DNA from: Zunongwangia sp. HGR-M22
GTDB taxonomy: Bacteria; Bacteroidota; Bacteroidia; Flavobacteriales; Flavobacteriaceae
Direction: 5' to 3'
DNA: 64,000 bases
Assembly: GCF_027594425.1 (NCBI RefSeq)
Contig: NZ_CP115159.1
Location: 2,283,001 to 2,347,000, forward strand
The position numbers were made by a program, and so were the translations under genes. The notes under the pieces are model-generated. The model was not told the origin of the DNA, did no database searches, and saw only the letters and a program-made list of their open reading frames with translations. Of this stretch, positions 54,383 through 63,069 are shown piece by piece. The first letter of the stretch is position 1, and the number at the start of each line of letters is the position of its first letter.

Positions 54383-55720
54383 TTAAAAATTAATAACTTC
54401 ATCCAGTGCATCATCCGCATCTCGATGAATAAAATTAGCTTGATAATTCAAAGTGGTTTTTAAATCACTATGACGATAGAGCTTTTGTAACATTAATGGA
54501 TGAATACGATCACCCGCTATATTACCAAAGCTATGCCTAGCGATGTGGTTAGATAAGTTTTTTTCAATCTCACATTCTTTTGCAATTTGTTTTAGGCATT
54601 TATTAAAGACTTTAGTGACACTTTTTGTTCGTATATAGATTTGTTCAGCATCATTAGTATCAGTATTTCTAAGGAATGGAAAGACATAACCTTTATTGAG
54701 TTTTTTCTCTTTTTTATAATGTTCCAAAATCTTTTTTGCCTTCGCAGGAATTTTAAGGCTGAGTGCTTTTTCATTTTTATTCATTATATAATAAAGTCGA
54801 CTATCCTTAAAATCCGACCATTTTATTTTTACAACATCAGAAATACGAATCCCAGCAAAATAAAAAGAAAATAGCCATACATTATGAGTGTGCCAAATAG
54901 AACTATTTTCCTCCAACTTCAGTTTTTCTATTTTTTCAATCTCTTCTGTGCTTAGTCCTATCTTATTACCAGAACCAATTCTAATTTTCTCCTTATCACC
55001 GGCAAAGGGATAAAATTTTCGTTCAATAATTCCTTCCTTAATAGCTAAATTGAAAAGAGTTCTAATTAAAATAAGTTGATTAGTAATAGTTCTGGTTTTT
55101 TGCCCTAAATAAGAATGACAAAATGTTTTATATTTATTAATGAAAACTTCATCAATATCCCGGAACGCTAGAGCCTTACTATTTCTAAAATAAGCAACAC
55201 CATCTAACCAGCTATATTTGTTAAGTCTTGCCTCACTAATGCGGTGCAAGCGGCGCTCATTGATTGACTTAATAATGGCTGATTTATTCTTATTCCTTTT
55301 TAGATTTAAAAATTCCTCGAGGTTATAAAGAATAGATAGTTCAGCTTTAGCGACGGAAAATGTTCCTCTTTCATATTTTTCCATTATACGCTCTGCGGCT
55401 AGTTCAAAAAAGGATTTCTGTCCATAGGTTCCTTTTAACTTTTGCTTTACCTGCTTTGGGCTAACCTGATCTTTAGATTCAAAAAATATGTCATTCACTT
55501 CGCTCAACTTCTTCATTAAAAAATTGTTCAGCTTTTGTGAATTTGGATGACTCCTCTTCGCCTTTCCTGCATTTTTATCCCAATCCTTCTCGAAAACATA
55601 TTGTCCAAGCCACTTGTAATTGGTTTTGTAATTTTCAGTAATTCTCAATGCAAGAGGAATTCTGCCATCTTTTCTTATCTTATTTTTCCTTAAAACAATT
55701 TTTATATTAGACATATTCAA
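54383..55720 (-). CDS. int: Conjugative-element tyrosine integrase
   Basis: 445 residues. N-terminal arm-binding domain (about 1-85; IPLALRITENYKTNYKWLG), SAM-like core-binding domain (about 105-225), catalytic domain (about 250-440) with Arg in FAGIRISDVVKIKW, HIARHSFGNIA and the nucleophile Tyr in TTLNYQANFI. The type found on Bacteroidetes conjugative elements. It is adjacent to the tRNA-like attachment site at 55899-55943 and to clustered GTACAGAAT repeats. Confidence 0.93.
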   Translation of the reverse strand: MNMSNIKIVLRKNKIRKDGRIPLALRITENYKTNYKWLGQYVFEKDWDKNAGKAKRSHPNSQKLNNFLMKKLSEVNDIFFESKDQVSPKQVKQKLKGTYGQKSFFELAAERIMEKYERGTFSVAKAELSILYNLEEFLNLKRNKNKSAIIKSINERRLHRISEARLNKYSWLDGVAYFRNSKALAFRDIDEVFINKYKTFCHSYLGQKTRTITNQLILIRTLFNLAIKEGIIERKFYPFAGDKEKIRIGSGNKIGLSTEEIEKIEKLKLEENSSIWHTHNVWLFSFYFAGIRISDVVKIKWSDFKDSRLYYIMNKNEKALSLKIPAKAKKILEHYKKEKKLNKGYVFPFLRNTDTNDAEQIYIRTKSVTKVFNKCLKQIAKECEIEKNLSNHIARHSFGNIAGDRIHPLMLQKLYRHSDLKTTLNYQANFIHRDADDALDEVINF

Positions 55721-55763
55721 TTAATTAGAACTATATAAATATAATTAATTAGTTTAAAAAAGG

Positions 55764-55794
55764 GTACAGAATGGGTACAGAATAGGTACAGAAT
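55764..55794 (+). repeat. Three GTACAGAAT direct repeats, integrase-side (arm-type sites)
   Basis: GTACAGAAT at 55764, 55775 and 55786, 11 bp apart (one helical turn), between int and the tRNA fragment. Consistent with integrase arm-type binding sites. Confidence 0.65.
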
Positions 55795-55898
55795 AATTTG
55801 ATTTTAACACTATTTAAATAAAACCATAAAATATATAATTAACTGATAATCATATTATTAAATATATTTTAGTGTGTTTTATATCGCTATTTGAATAG

Positions 55899-55943
55899 GT
55901 TCATAACCCGGAGGTCCCGAGTTCAAATCTCGGTCTCGCTACT
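55899..55943 (+). other. tRNA-Met 3' fragment, attachment-site core
   Basis: The sequence has an anticodon loop containing CAT (TTCATAA), then a T arm CCGAG-TTCAAAT-CTCGG and acceptor TCTCGCT-A. The 5' half does not pair: the acceptor partner (AGCGAGA) and D arm are absent. It is therefore the 3' part of a tRNA-Met(CAU), as left behind when an integrase uses a tRNA 3' end. Confidence 0.7.
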
Positions 55944-55952
55944 AGGAAAATC

Positions 55953-55986
55953 AAGGCTTCACAGAGATGTGAAGCTTTTTCTTTTT
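55953..55986 (+). terminator. Terminator following the tRNA fragment
   Basis: AAGGCTTCAC-AGAGAT-GTGAAGCTTT stem followed by TTCTTTTT, as commonly found after a tRNA gene. Confidence 0.8.
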
Positions 55987-55993
55987 ATACCTA

Positions 55994-56013
55994 GTACAGA
56001 ATAAGTACAGAAT
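55994..56013 (+). repeat. Two GTACAGAAT direct repeats right of the tRNA fragment
   Basis: GTACAGAAT at 55994 and 56005, with the same 11-bp spacing as the left cluster. In a simply integrated element the outside flank should not carry arm sites, so this suggests more than one element or a complex junction. Confidence 0.6.
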
Positions 56014-56787
56014 TTTACGTATTTCAAATAAATTAAAAAAAGTGGTTTAGAATGATCTCATTTGATGGCATTTGAAATCAAATTCTAAGTTTTACTTCGA
56101 AAATTTTATCGAGAAAATGACTGTTACTTCATTTTCTAACGTTGGTCTCTAGCATCACTTTTAATTATTTCTCCGGTAAGTGGTGGCAGATTTCTGAATT
56201 TCTGCCAAAATTTAAAAGTTCTTATATTTTAACGAACAATACTAATGACTTCGTAAATAGAAAAAATCGGGATTTGTAAATCCTATTTTTTTTATAAACT
56301 AAAAATCAGTATCTAATTAATTATGTAAATAATAAAAGAATTTATTCGCTATTGAATTTTTCAAGTTATTTTTGTTCAAATCACGACAGGACGCACCCCA
56401 TCTCTAGTATACCTTTTCAATCGCGAGGTTTTAAATAAGATTTCAAAAGATCACCAAATTGGAATCATTTTTTCCATAACAATTGACATTCTTCGTCAAA
56501 TTTCACGGATTAATAAATTAAAAAAAAATTATTTTTTTTGGAAGTAATTTAAACGTCAAAACTTTCAATTTGGAGGTTTATTTTAATCTCAAATAAAAAA
56601 TTGATTTTCAGGAGAAGCTACTTTAGAATAATTTATTTATAATGGTAACAGCTATCAAATCTTCTTCAAATAATAATATAGATGAGAAGGTTTTTGCAAA
56701 TACAGCCGTGGAATTTGCTGATGAAATTAATTTCACGAATGCTTACTTGTTATAGATAGCTTGAATATCTAATCTGGAATATTTTTC
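56014..56787. other. AT-rich stretch without recognisable genes
   Basis: No conserved protein found. A 37-codon frame at 56642-56755 starts with ATG and ends VEFADEINFTNAYLL, which may be a degraded gene. No RNA motif recognised. Confidence 0.4.
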
Positions 56788-57525
56788 CTACCAGGGGATT
56801 TCTCCGGTTTCAGGATTGGTTTCTTCACTGAAAAATTTACCCGTGGGTCCATATTGGTCAATCAATGCATATTTTATAATACGTTGTCCTGCTTCTCTAA
56901 CTTCGCCACCATTATGTCCGGTAAAGTCGGTACTGGTATATCCGGGACACACCGCATTGATTTTAAAAGCCGTTTCGCGTAATTCGTAAGCTAAATGGAC
57001 TGTATACATATTCAGAGCTGCTTTTGATGCACCATACACCGCATATTTCGCGTAATCATAAGCAGGCCATTTTGGGTCGCTCTGTAGCGTAAGAGAGCCT
57101 ACGCTGGTACTCACGTTCACAATCCGGGGTTCAGGAGATTTTCGCAATAAATCAATAAATGTTTGTGTAACCCTTGCCACCCCAAATACATTGGTGTTAA
57201 ATGCTGCCATAAATTGTTCTGTATTCGCTTCTAGGGCAGTATAGGGACTACCTCCATTGATGCCGGCGTTATTAATAAGTACATCAAGAGAATCTGTTGT
57301 ATTGGCAATTGCTGCACGGGCAGTTTTTACAGAATCTTCCTCTGTAACATCCAGCTGTATAGCCTCCACATTGGTCAAGCCTTCAGATTTTAGAGTTTCA
57401 ACCGCTTTGAGTCCGTTATTTAAATCCCGGCTTCCCAGGTATACGTAATATCCTTTTTGTAATAATTGTTTTGCTGTTTCAAAACCAATTCCCTTGTTTG
57501 CTCCGGTAATTAATACTTTTTTCAT
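56788..57525 (-). CDS. Short-chain dehydrogenase/reductase (SDR)
   Basis: 245 residues, classical SDR: GANKGIGFE (cofactor Gly motif, residues 7-15), NNAG, catalytic Ser in VNVSTSVGS and YAKYAVYGASKAALN (YxxxK). Size normal. A CAACTTTG -7-like box lies 27 bp upstream of the start and a TACCAAATGGTA palindrome about 58 bp upstream. Adjacent Crp/Fnr gene on the same strand. Confidence 0.88.
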   Translation of the reverse strand: MKKVLITGANKGIGFETAKQLLQKGYYVYLGSRDLNNGLKAVETLKSEGLTNVEAIQLDVTEEDSVKTARAAIANTTDSLDVLINNAGINGGSPYTALEANTEQFMAAFNTNVFGVARVTQTFIDLLRKSPEPRIVNVSTSVGSLTLQSDPKWPAYDYAKYAVYGASKAALNMYTVHLAYELRETAFKINAVCPGYTSTDFTGHNGGEVREAGQRIIKYALIDQYGPTGKFFSEETNPETGEIPW

Positions 57526-57551
57526 TTTAATGATTTAAAATAATGATGAAG

Positions 57552-57559
57552 CAAAGTTG
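57552..57559 (-). promoter_or_regulatory. Promoter -7-like box CAACTTTG for SDR gene
   Basis: One base from TAnnTTTG, about 27 bp before the ATG. The same AACTTTG occurs 26-33 bp before the genes at 58912 and 63070 (58879-58886 and 63038-63045), so it may be a shared local promoter form. Confidence 0.4.
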
Positions 57560-57582
57560 GAAAAATAAAAAACGAATTAATT

Positions 57583-57594
57583 TACCAAATGGTA
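57583..57594. promoter_or_regulatory. Inverted repeat TACCA-AA-TGGTA (operator candidate 2)
   Basis: Identical 12 bp to 51434-51445, here between the SDR gene and the stop of the Crp/Fnr gene, flanked by TTT and AAAA so that the symmetry extends further. A common regulator for both operons is likely. Confidence 0.5.
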
Positions 57595-57603
57595 AAAAAG
57601 AAA

Positions 57604-58167
57604 CTAACGGACGTTTTTCCTTATTCTGCTCAATGATTGAGGAGTAACTCCTAGGTAAGAAGCAATGTAAGTAAGTGATATCCGGTTAAGAAGGGATGGA
57701 TAATTCTTCAGAAATTCCCGATAACGGGTAGTGGCGTCCTGCGAAATCACCGGTCCCTTTCTGGATTTTTGGTACATACACGTTTGCACCATTTTATTTT
57801 TAATACGCGCCCAGCCCGTAATGGTATGAGAAAGCTCTTCCCAATGTTGTTTTGAAAATACGATAAGTTTACAATCTGTACAGGCTTGCAGGTATTCTGA
57901 AGAGGCAGCATTTGCTTCAAAATTGATATAATCTACCACTAAATTATTTTCGTTAATAAAGCAGCGCGTAATTTCTTCTCCCTCATTGATGTAAAAGCCC
58001 CGCATAACGCCTTCCTCCACAAAGCCCACCTGGCTGGGTATTTTTCCCGCTTCCGAAAAAAAATCGCCTTTATGAAGAACCAATTCCTGTACTTTGCTGT
58101 TTATAAGCTCAATTTCCTGTTTGTTAAGATAACCAAACTGCAGTATATATTCTCTCAACTCTTTCAT
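57604..58167 (-). CDS. Crp/Fnr-family transcriptional regulator
   Basis: 187 residues. cNMP-binding-type domain (about 10-110: VLHKGDFFSEAGKIPSQVGFVEEG) and C-terminal HTH (TYIASYLGVTPQSLSRIRKNV). Paralogue of the regulator at 53585. It is upstream of the SDR gene on the same strand (78-bp gap with palindrome). Candidate binder of TACCAAATGGTA. Confidence 0.85.
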   Translation of the reverse strand: MKELREYILQFGYLNKQEIELINSKVQELVLHKGDFFSEAGKIPSQVGFVEEGVMRGFYINEGEEITRCFINENNLVVDYINFEANAASSEYLQACTDCKLIVFSKQHWEELSHTITGWARIKNKMVQTCMYQKSRKGPVISQDATTRYREFLKNYPSLLNRISLTYIASYLGVTPQSLSRIRKNVR

Positions 58168-58583
58168 ATGGCAATTTACGCATACTCCTAAAACCTATTA
58201 ATTTTTTTTAAAGGAATTTAAATGGAAATATTTTAAAGTAACGGATAAGATGCCCATTTGTCCAAGCATTTATTAATAAAATAAGTGCTTGGAATTAGCG
58301 ACTCAAAATTATTCCTTCTTGCTTTTTTTCTTGGAATTGTAAGCATTTTTTCAGTTGAAAGATTTCCTGAATTCAAAAGGTGGCATTATGATCTTAATTT
58401 AAATAGTTTGTCAACGGCTGGGTATTCGAATCCCTATTGGTAAGCTATTTCACTAACTAAAAGTTATGCTGCAGTTCCGATAACCGTCGAATAGCTTAAC
58501 AGAGGAAGGACTGCAATGAAGCCCGTTCTTGATCATATGAATCAATGGGCGACAAGCTTTAAAGAAAAAGTGAATAAAAAAGG
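58168..58583. other. AT-rich stretch without recognisable genes
   Basis: Only short frames. One imperfect pair CCAAGCATTTATT/AATAAGTGCTTGG at about 58261-58292 could be a hairpin: AAGCATTTATT-AATA-AAATAAGTGCTT. Nothing else recognised. Beyond 58690 up to 58911 there is again no clear gene. Confidence 0.3.
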
Positions 58584-58689
58584 TAGCCCCTAAAAAAGTC
58601 TATTATCAATAATGGTTAGCGAGAGTCCATACTTTTAGTCAATTCGTTACCTGCCGTATTCAAAAGACGATAATTAATTTCGAAGTTTT
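58584..58689. repeat. 106-bp direct repeat, copy 1 (gene 3'-end remnant)
   Basis: Matches 62755-62860 with only a few differences. On the minus strand both copies encode the same peptide end, INYRLxNTAGNELTKSM, then DSR or ASR and a stop. Differences include silent ones (AAC/AAT), so this is a duplicated protein-gene remnant. Confidence 0.75.
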
Positions 58690-58911
58690 ATGAGAAGAAT
58701 AATAATGCAGCTGATGATTTTATTTTTTTCTGAAATGAGAAACGCAAATTTCAGTTACGCCAAAGACGTTTGTAATAAAAGTGGTGAAAAGCAAACTAAT
58801 GAATAACACCATTGGCTGATCCTACCTTTTGGCTACAACAAGCTGAAATTTGGTTATTTCAGTAAAGACACTTATGCAGAACTTTGTTATATAATTTAAA
58901 ATTAAAAAATT

Positions 58912-59799
58912 ATGAAAATCATAGTAACGGGTTCATTAGGCCACATTGGAAGACCCTTGACCGAGATCCTTCTCGCGGCAAATAACGAGGTAAAGGTTAT
59001 AAGTAGTTCTACAGAAAGAACAAGCGAAATCATAGCACTTGGAGCTACCCCTGCCATTGGTAGCTTAGCGGATGTCGACTTTTTAAAAACACATTTTAAA
59101 GATGCCGATGCTGTTTTCACAATGGTTCCCCCCAATAATTATTTTGATCACGATTTAGACCTCATAGCTTATTACAAGCGCCTTGGAGAAAACTATGCAA
59201 AAGCAATTTCCGGCACGGAGATAAAAAGAGTGGTAAACCTAAGCACTTTTGGTGCCCATTTAGAAAAAGGAAACGGAATTCTAAAAGGTGCCCATTATGT
59301 TGAAAAAATACTTAACGCCCTGCCTTCACACATTTCATTGACACATATACGGCCTACTTCTTTCTACTACAATCTATACGGATATGTTGAAAGCATCAAA
59401 GCACAGAGCGCCATTTATGCAAATTACGGCACTCACGCTATTCCCTGGGTCGCGCCTGAAGATATCGCTAAAGCAGTTGCAGAAGAACTAAGCTCCTTCA
59501 ACAACAACGAAAAAGTCCGTTATATAGTAAGCGATGAACTTAACGGGGAGGAAACAGCGAACATATTGGGAAAAGCCATTGGAAAACCAAATTTAAAATG
59601 GCAGATAGTGGATGATGAAACTGTTATGAATGCACTTAAAAAAGCCGGAATGAACCCTGAAATTGCAGAAGGTCTTATCGAAATGTATGCCGCATTGGAA
59701 TCTGGATTGCTTCAAGAAGATTTTGAAAACAAGAGACCTCATACCTTTGGAAACAAAAAGTTAAAGGACTTTGCCCAAGAATTTGCCAAAGAGTTTTAA
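58912..59799 (+). CDS. NmrA-like NAD(P)H-binding oxidoreductase
   Basis: 295 residues. Motif TGSLGHIG (residues 6-13) at the N-terminus, then VISSSTERTSEIIALGA and MVPPNNYFDH, as in NmrA/QOR2-type proteins. No YxxxK. AACTTTG box 26 bp upstream. The next gene (AraC) follows 20 bp downstream in the same direction, so regulator and enzyme are probably co-transcribed. Confidence 0.82.
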   Translation: MKIIVTGSLGHIGRPLTEILLAANNEVKVISSSTERTSEIIALGATPAIGSLADVDFLKTHFKDADAVFTMVPPNNYFDHDLDLIAYYKRLGENYAKAISGTEIKRVVNLSTFGAHLEKGNGILKGAHYVEKILNALPSHISLTHIRPTSFYYNLYGYVESIKAQSAIYANYGTHAIPWVAPEDIAKAVAEELSSFNNNEKVRYIVSDELNGEETANILGKAIGKPNLKWQIVDDETVMNALKKAGMNPEIAEGLIEMYAALESGLLQEDFENKRPHTFGNKKLKDFAQEFAKEF

Positions 59800-59819
59800 T
59801 ATAATGATTAATTTTAGCA

Positions 59820-60740
59820 ATGGTCAAAAAATCGCCATATCGATTTAACACTATCAGCGAATATCATACATTCAGGGGATTACCGGCACCGGAACATCCC
59901 TTGATAAGTGTGATTAATTTTGATGACATTAAATTACATAAAAACGAGCCCGATAGATTGGTTTCCGGCTTCTATACCATCGCGCTAAAAAGACACCCAA
60001 AAGCAAAATTAAAATACGGACAACAGGAATATGATTTTGATGATGGTGTGATGCTTTTTATGGCCCCCGAACAGGTATTCGGCATAAAAAACGCTACCAA
60101 CGAAAAACCCACGGGCTGGATGTTGATGTTACATCCTGATTTTCTTTGGAAAACGAAATTGGCCAACAGCATTCACAATTATGAATATTTTGATTATGCC
60201 ATCAACGAAGCTTTATTTCTATCTAAAAAAGAAGAAGTTTCGATAACCAAAATCCTTAAAATCATCCAACTGGAATATCACGGTAATATTGACCAATACA
60301 GTCATAAAATTATTATTGCACAATTAGATTTGCTTTTTTCCTATGCCGAGCGATATTATAACAGGCAGTTTCTCATCCGGCGAAAAACAAACCATCAAAT
60401 ACTTTCCAGGCTCGAAAATTTATTGAATCATTACTTTGCTGAAGATATATTATCTGTAGAAGGGCTTCCTACTGTTCAAAAGGTCGCCAATCAAATCAAC
60501 TTATCCCCTAAGTATTTAACCGGCTTACTAAAGAATGTCACAGGAAAATCTACGCAGGAACATATACATCATAAATTAATTGAAAAGGCCAAGGAGAAAC
60601 TTTCTACGACTGAGTTAAGCGTGAGCGAAGTGGCTTATAGACTTGGATTTGAACATCCGCAGTCGTTCAGCAAACTGTTTAAACAAAAAACAAAAATGTC
60701 CCCTTCGGTTTTCCGTGAAAGTTTTAGGAATTCAAATTGA
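59820..60740 (+). CDS. AraC-family transcriptional regulator
   Basis: 306 residues. Cupin-like N-terminal region (about 30-130) and C-terminal double HTH (VQKVANQINLSPKYLTGLLKNVTG; SVSEVAYRLGFEHPQSFSKLFKQKTKMSPSVFR). Begins 20 bp after the NmrA-like gene. It may respond to a small metabolite handled by that enzyme (inference). Confidence 0.88.
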   Translation: MVKKSPYRFNTISEYHTFRGLPAPEHPLISVINFDDIKLHKNEPDRLVSGFYTIALKRHPKAKLKYGQQEYDFDDGVMLFMAPEQVFGIKNATNEKPTGWMLMLHPDFLWKTKLANSIHNYEYFDYAINEALFLSKKEEVSITKILKIIQLEYHGNIDQYSHKIIIAQLDLLFSYAERYYNRQFLIRRKTNHQILSRLENLLNHYFAEDILSVEGLPTVQKVANQINLSPKYLTGLLKNVTGKSTQEHIHHKLIEKAKEKLSTTELSVSEVAYRLGFEHPQSFSKLFKQKTKMSPSVFRESFRNSN

Positions 60741-60932
60741 ATACTTCCCAGCTTAAACCATAATTATTTATAATCTAAAAAGGCTTTCTTGCTGCAAATA
60801 GTCCTTTATTTTTCCATATTTATCATTACACACTAAGCAAAGTAGCATTTAAATTGGGGTCAATATTTGACATTCTTACTCGGAGGTTTTAAAAAAAAAT
60901 CTAAGAGTAAAGTAAAGCTTGTTAAAGCAAAT

Positions 60933-61289
60933 TTAATTCCCAATAATCTTTTTTCTATGTCTAATTCCCCAATCGGTCATATTATCTATTATTGTTCTTA
61001 GTGTTTTCCCGTGCTCGGTTAGCTGGTAATGAATGGTTACAGGATGCGTATCTATCACTGTTCTTTTGATTAACTGATTTATTTCAAGCTCCTTTAATTC
61101 TTTGCTCAACATTTTATTGGAAATCCCATTTATATCATTTAAAATATCTGAAAATCGTCTTTGATTGTAAAAACATATGGATGATAGAATAATTATTTTC
61201 CATTTTCCTTTTAGTACATCCAAGGTGTCTTGCACCGCCATCATTTCCTTCTTGTACTCATCTTGCTTACGTTCTTTACACTCCATCAT
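60933..61289 (-). CDS. HxlR-family transcriptional regulator
   Basis: 118 residues, HxlR winged helix: DVLKGKWKIIILSSI, RRFSDILNDINGISNKMLSKELKELE, YQLTEHGKTL. The N-terminal ECKE Cys is often used for redox or aldehyde sensing in this family. Divergent from the SDR gene 61394, with a clear inverted repeat in the 104-bp gap. Confidence 0.9.
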   Translation of the reverse strand: MMECKERKQDEYKKEMMAVQDTLDVLKGKWKIIILSSICFYNQRRFSDILNDINGISNKMLSKELKELEINQLIKRTVIDTHPVTIHYQLTEHGKTLRTIIDNMTDWGIRHRKKIIGN

Positions 61290-61291
61290 AG

Positions 61292-61339
61292 GTTACTTTG
61301 TTACTTCAAGGTTACTGTTACTTTTTGTTACAAAGTAAC
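61292..61339. promoter_or_regulatory. HxlR operator candidate: GTTACTTTGTTAC / GTTACAAAGTAAC
   Basis: GTTACTTTGTTAC (61292-61304) and GTTACAAAGTAAC (61327-61339) are inverted copies with one mismatch in 13. A third GTTAC/GTTACT lies between. They cover the shared control region of hxlR and the SDR gene. Confidence 0.65.
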
Positions 61340-61393
61340 GAAAATAAATAAAACCAGTTTACATTTGAGATTCAATTTAAAATATATTAAAAA

Positions 61394-62140
61394 ATGAATT
61401 TCGAAAACAAAAACGTAGTGATCACTGGTGGAAGTACCGGCATAGGATTCTCCACTGCAAAAGCCTTTATTAAAAACGGTGCCAATGTATGGATTACCGG
61501 AAGAAATGCTGCTAATCTTCAAAAAGCTTCTTCTACTATTAACAGCTCGAAACTGACAACAGTAGTTTCAGACACCTCTAATTTAGCAGGGATTGAAGTA
61601 TTACAAAAAGCCATTGAGGAGCATAACATCAACATTGATGTTCTTTATTTAAATGCAGGAACAGCCGTTTTCAGCTCAATTGACCAGGTAACGGAAGCCG
61701 ATTTTGACGCACAATTCAACACCAATGTAAAAGGAAGTTTTTTCACGTTGCAAAAATTGCTGCCCAATATTAAGAATGGAGGCTCTGTACTATTTACCTC
61801 ATCAACAGTGGCAACAGCCGCTCAACTGGGGTCAACCGTTTATTCGGCTACCAAAGGAGCACTTAATAAAATTGCTCAGGTTGCCTCAAACGAGTTGGCA
61901 GAAAGAAAAATTAGGGTCAATATTGTTAGCCCCGGTCCTATCCAAACCGAAGGTCTTGACAGCGTAATGCCTAGTGAAGATGCTAAAGATTATCTGGCTT
62001 CGGTAACGGCATTAAAAAGAATAGGAAACGCTGATGAAGTTGCGAATACGGTGTTGTTCCTGGCTTCTGAGGAGGCTAGTTTTATTATGGGAACTGAATT
62101 AATAGTGGACGGTGGCTATACCACGTATGCCCGAAAATAA
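61394..62140 (+). CDS. Short-chain dehydrogenase/reductase (SDR)
   Basis: 248 residues. TGGSTGIG cofactor motif (residues 11-18), LNAG, Ser in LFTSSTVAT, YSATKGALN (YxxxK), and the C-terminal EASFIMGTELIVDGGY of classical SDRs. Divergent from HxlR, which probably represses it. Substrate unknown, typically a carbonyl or quinone. Confidence 0.9.
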   Translation: MNFENKNVVITGGSTGIGFSTAKAFIKNGANVWITGRNAANLQKASSTINSSKLTTVVSDTSNLAGIEVLQKAIEEHNINIDVLYLNAGTAVFSSIDQVTEADFDAQFNTNVKGSFFTLQKLLPNIKNGGSVLFTSSTVATAAQLGSTVYSATKGALNKIAQVASNELAERKIRVNIVSPGPIQTEGLDSVMPSEDAKDYLASVTALKRIGNADEVANTVLFLASEEASFIMGTELIVDGGYTTYARK

Positions 62141-62292
62141 TTTTTTAAAACTTAGGTAGTTATTAATGAATTAGGACTTCTTAGTATCATCTATCACTCA
62201 TTTATACTTTAACTAAAATCTATTTTAATAAAGATAGCGGCCAAGCAAATAGGAAATTACTGGCAAATAAATTATTAGTGATGTTAAATGTA

Positions 62293-62328
62293 TTTTGAAA
62301 CTCTTGATAAAAGTCAAGAGTTTCAAAA
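62293..62328 (+). terminator. Perfect 15-bp hairpin, probable terminator
   Basis: TTTTGAAACTCTTGA-TAAAAG-TCAAGAGTTTCAAAA. No long T-run follows on the plus strand, only TT. Lies between the SDR and DUF4260 genes. Terminator or attenuator. Confidence 0.55.
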
Positions 62329-62373
62329 TTAAAGTTGAAGACCTTTGTTTCTCAATAATCAAATACAATACGA

Positions 62374-62742
62374 ATGACAAAACCGATGCGTACTCTTTTA
62401 AAACTTGAAGAGGTAGGGATATTCCTTCTTTCTATTATTTTATTCAATCAACTGGACTATGCTTGGTGGGTTTTTCCTGCCTGTCTTCTACTACCCGATA
62501 TTTCTATGATTGGTTATGTGATGAATCCAAGAACAGGTGCCTGGATCTATAATTTTTTTCATCATAAACTGGTGGCCATTATTACTTTTAGTATTGGGTT
62601 ATGGCTGAATGAATCTGTAATCACTTTGGCAGGGATTATTTTATTGGGCCATTCAGCAATGGACAGGATGTTTGGTATAGGTTTAAAGTACAAAGATCGT
62701 TTTACCCATACGCATTTAAGCCGGACTGATACAAAATTTTAG
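62374..62742 (+). CDS. DUF4260-family membrane protein
   Basis: 122 residues with three or four hydrophobic helices and the DUF4260 pattern LKLEEVGIFLLSIILFNQL, WWVFPACLLLPDISMIGY, GHSAMDRMFGIGLKY. Small membrane protein of unknown function, frequent in bacteria with many SDR/regulator genes. Preceded by a strong hairpin. Confidence 0.75.
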   Translation: MTKPMRTLLKLEEVGIFLLSIILFNQLDYAWWVFPACLLLPDISMIGYVMNPRTGAWIYNFFHHKLVAIITFSIGLWLNESVITLAGIILLGHSAMDRMFGIGLKYKDRFTHTHLSRTDTKF

Positions 62743-62754
62743 CATTAGGAAAGA

Positions 62755-62860
62755 TAGCCACTAAAAAAGTCTATTATCAATAATGCTTAGCGAGAGGCCA
62801 TACTTTTAGTCAATTCATTACCTGCCGTATTCACAAGACGATAATTAATTACAAAGTTTT
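62755..62860. repeat. 106-bp direct repeat, copy 2 (gene 3'-end remnant)
   Basis: Second copy of 58584-58689, 4171 bp away, the same orientation. It encodes INYRLVNTAGNELTKSMASR and stop on the minus strand. The adjoining 62861-63069 holds no clear gene apart from a CAACTTTG box at 63038-63045 before the SDR gene. Confidence 0.75.
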
Positions 62861-63069
62861 TTGATTGCCTGCTTCATTTATTCTATATGCCAGCGGTGTC
62901 TTAAAGTATTAGCACATCCAGACACTTATTTAAAATCAGCGGTAGTGCCTTTTTCTTTATTACGTACCGTTTAAGCCAAAAGTAGATTTTGCTATGCTCT
63001 TCTTAGATATGGAAAAGTAAATGGTTTTCTATTAAACCAACTTTGTCTCCTAATTAAAATCTAAGGAAA

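Noticed and set aside
54383-55720. Integrase at the right end as the enzyme that built the cassette array
   Set aside because: It has the arm-binding and SAM-like domains of conjugative-element integrases and sits next to a tRNA-type att site, not an attI.
55880-55943. A complete tRNA-Met gene
   Set aside because: Only the anticodon loop, T arm and 3' acceptor strand are present. The 5' acceptor partner and D arm are missing.
56642-56755. 37-codon frame as a real gene
   Set aside because: Too short, no homology recognised, no promoter, and set in a degraded AT-rich stretch.
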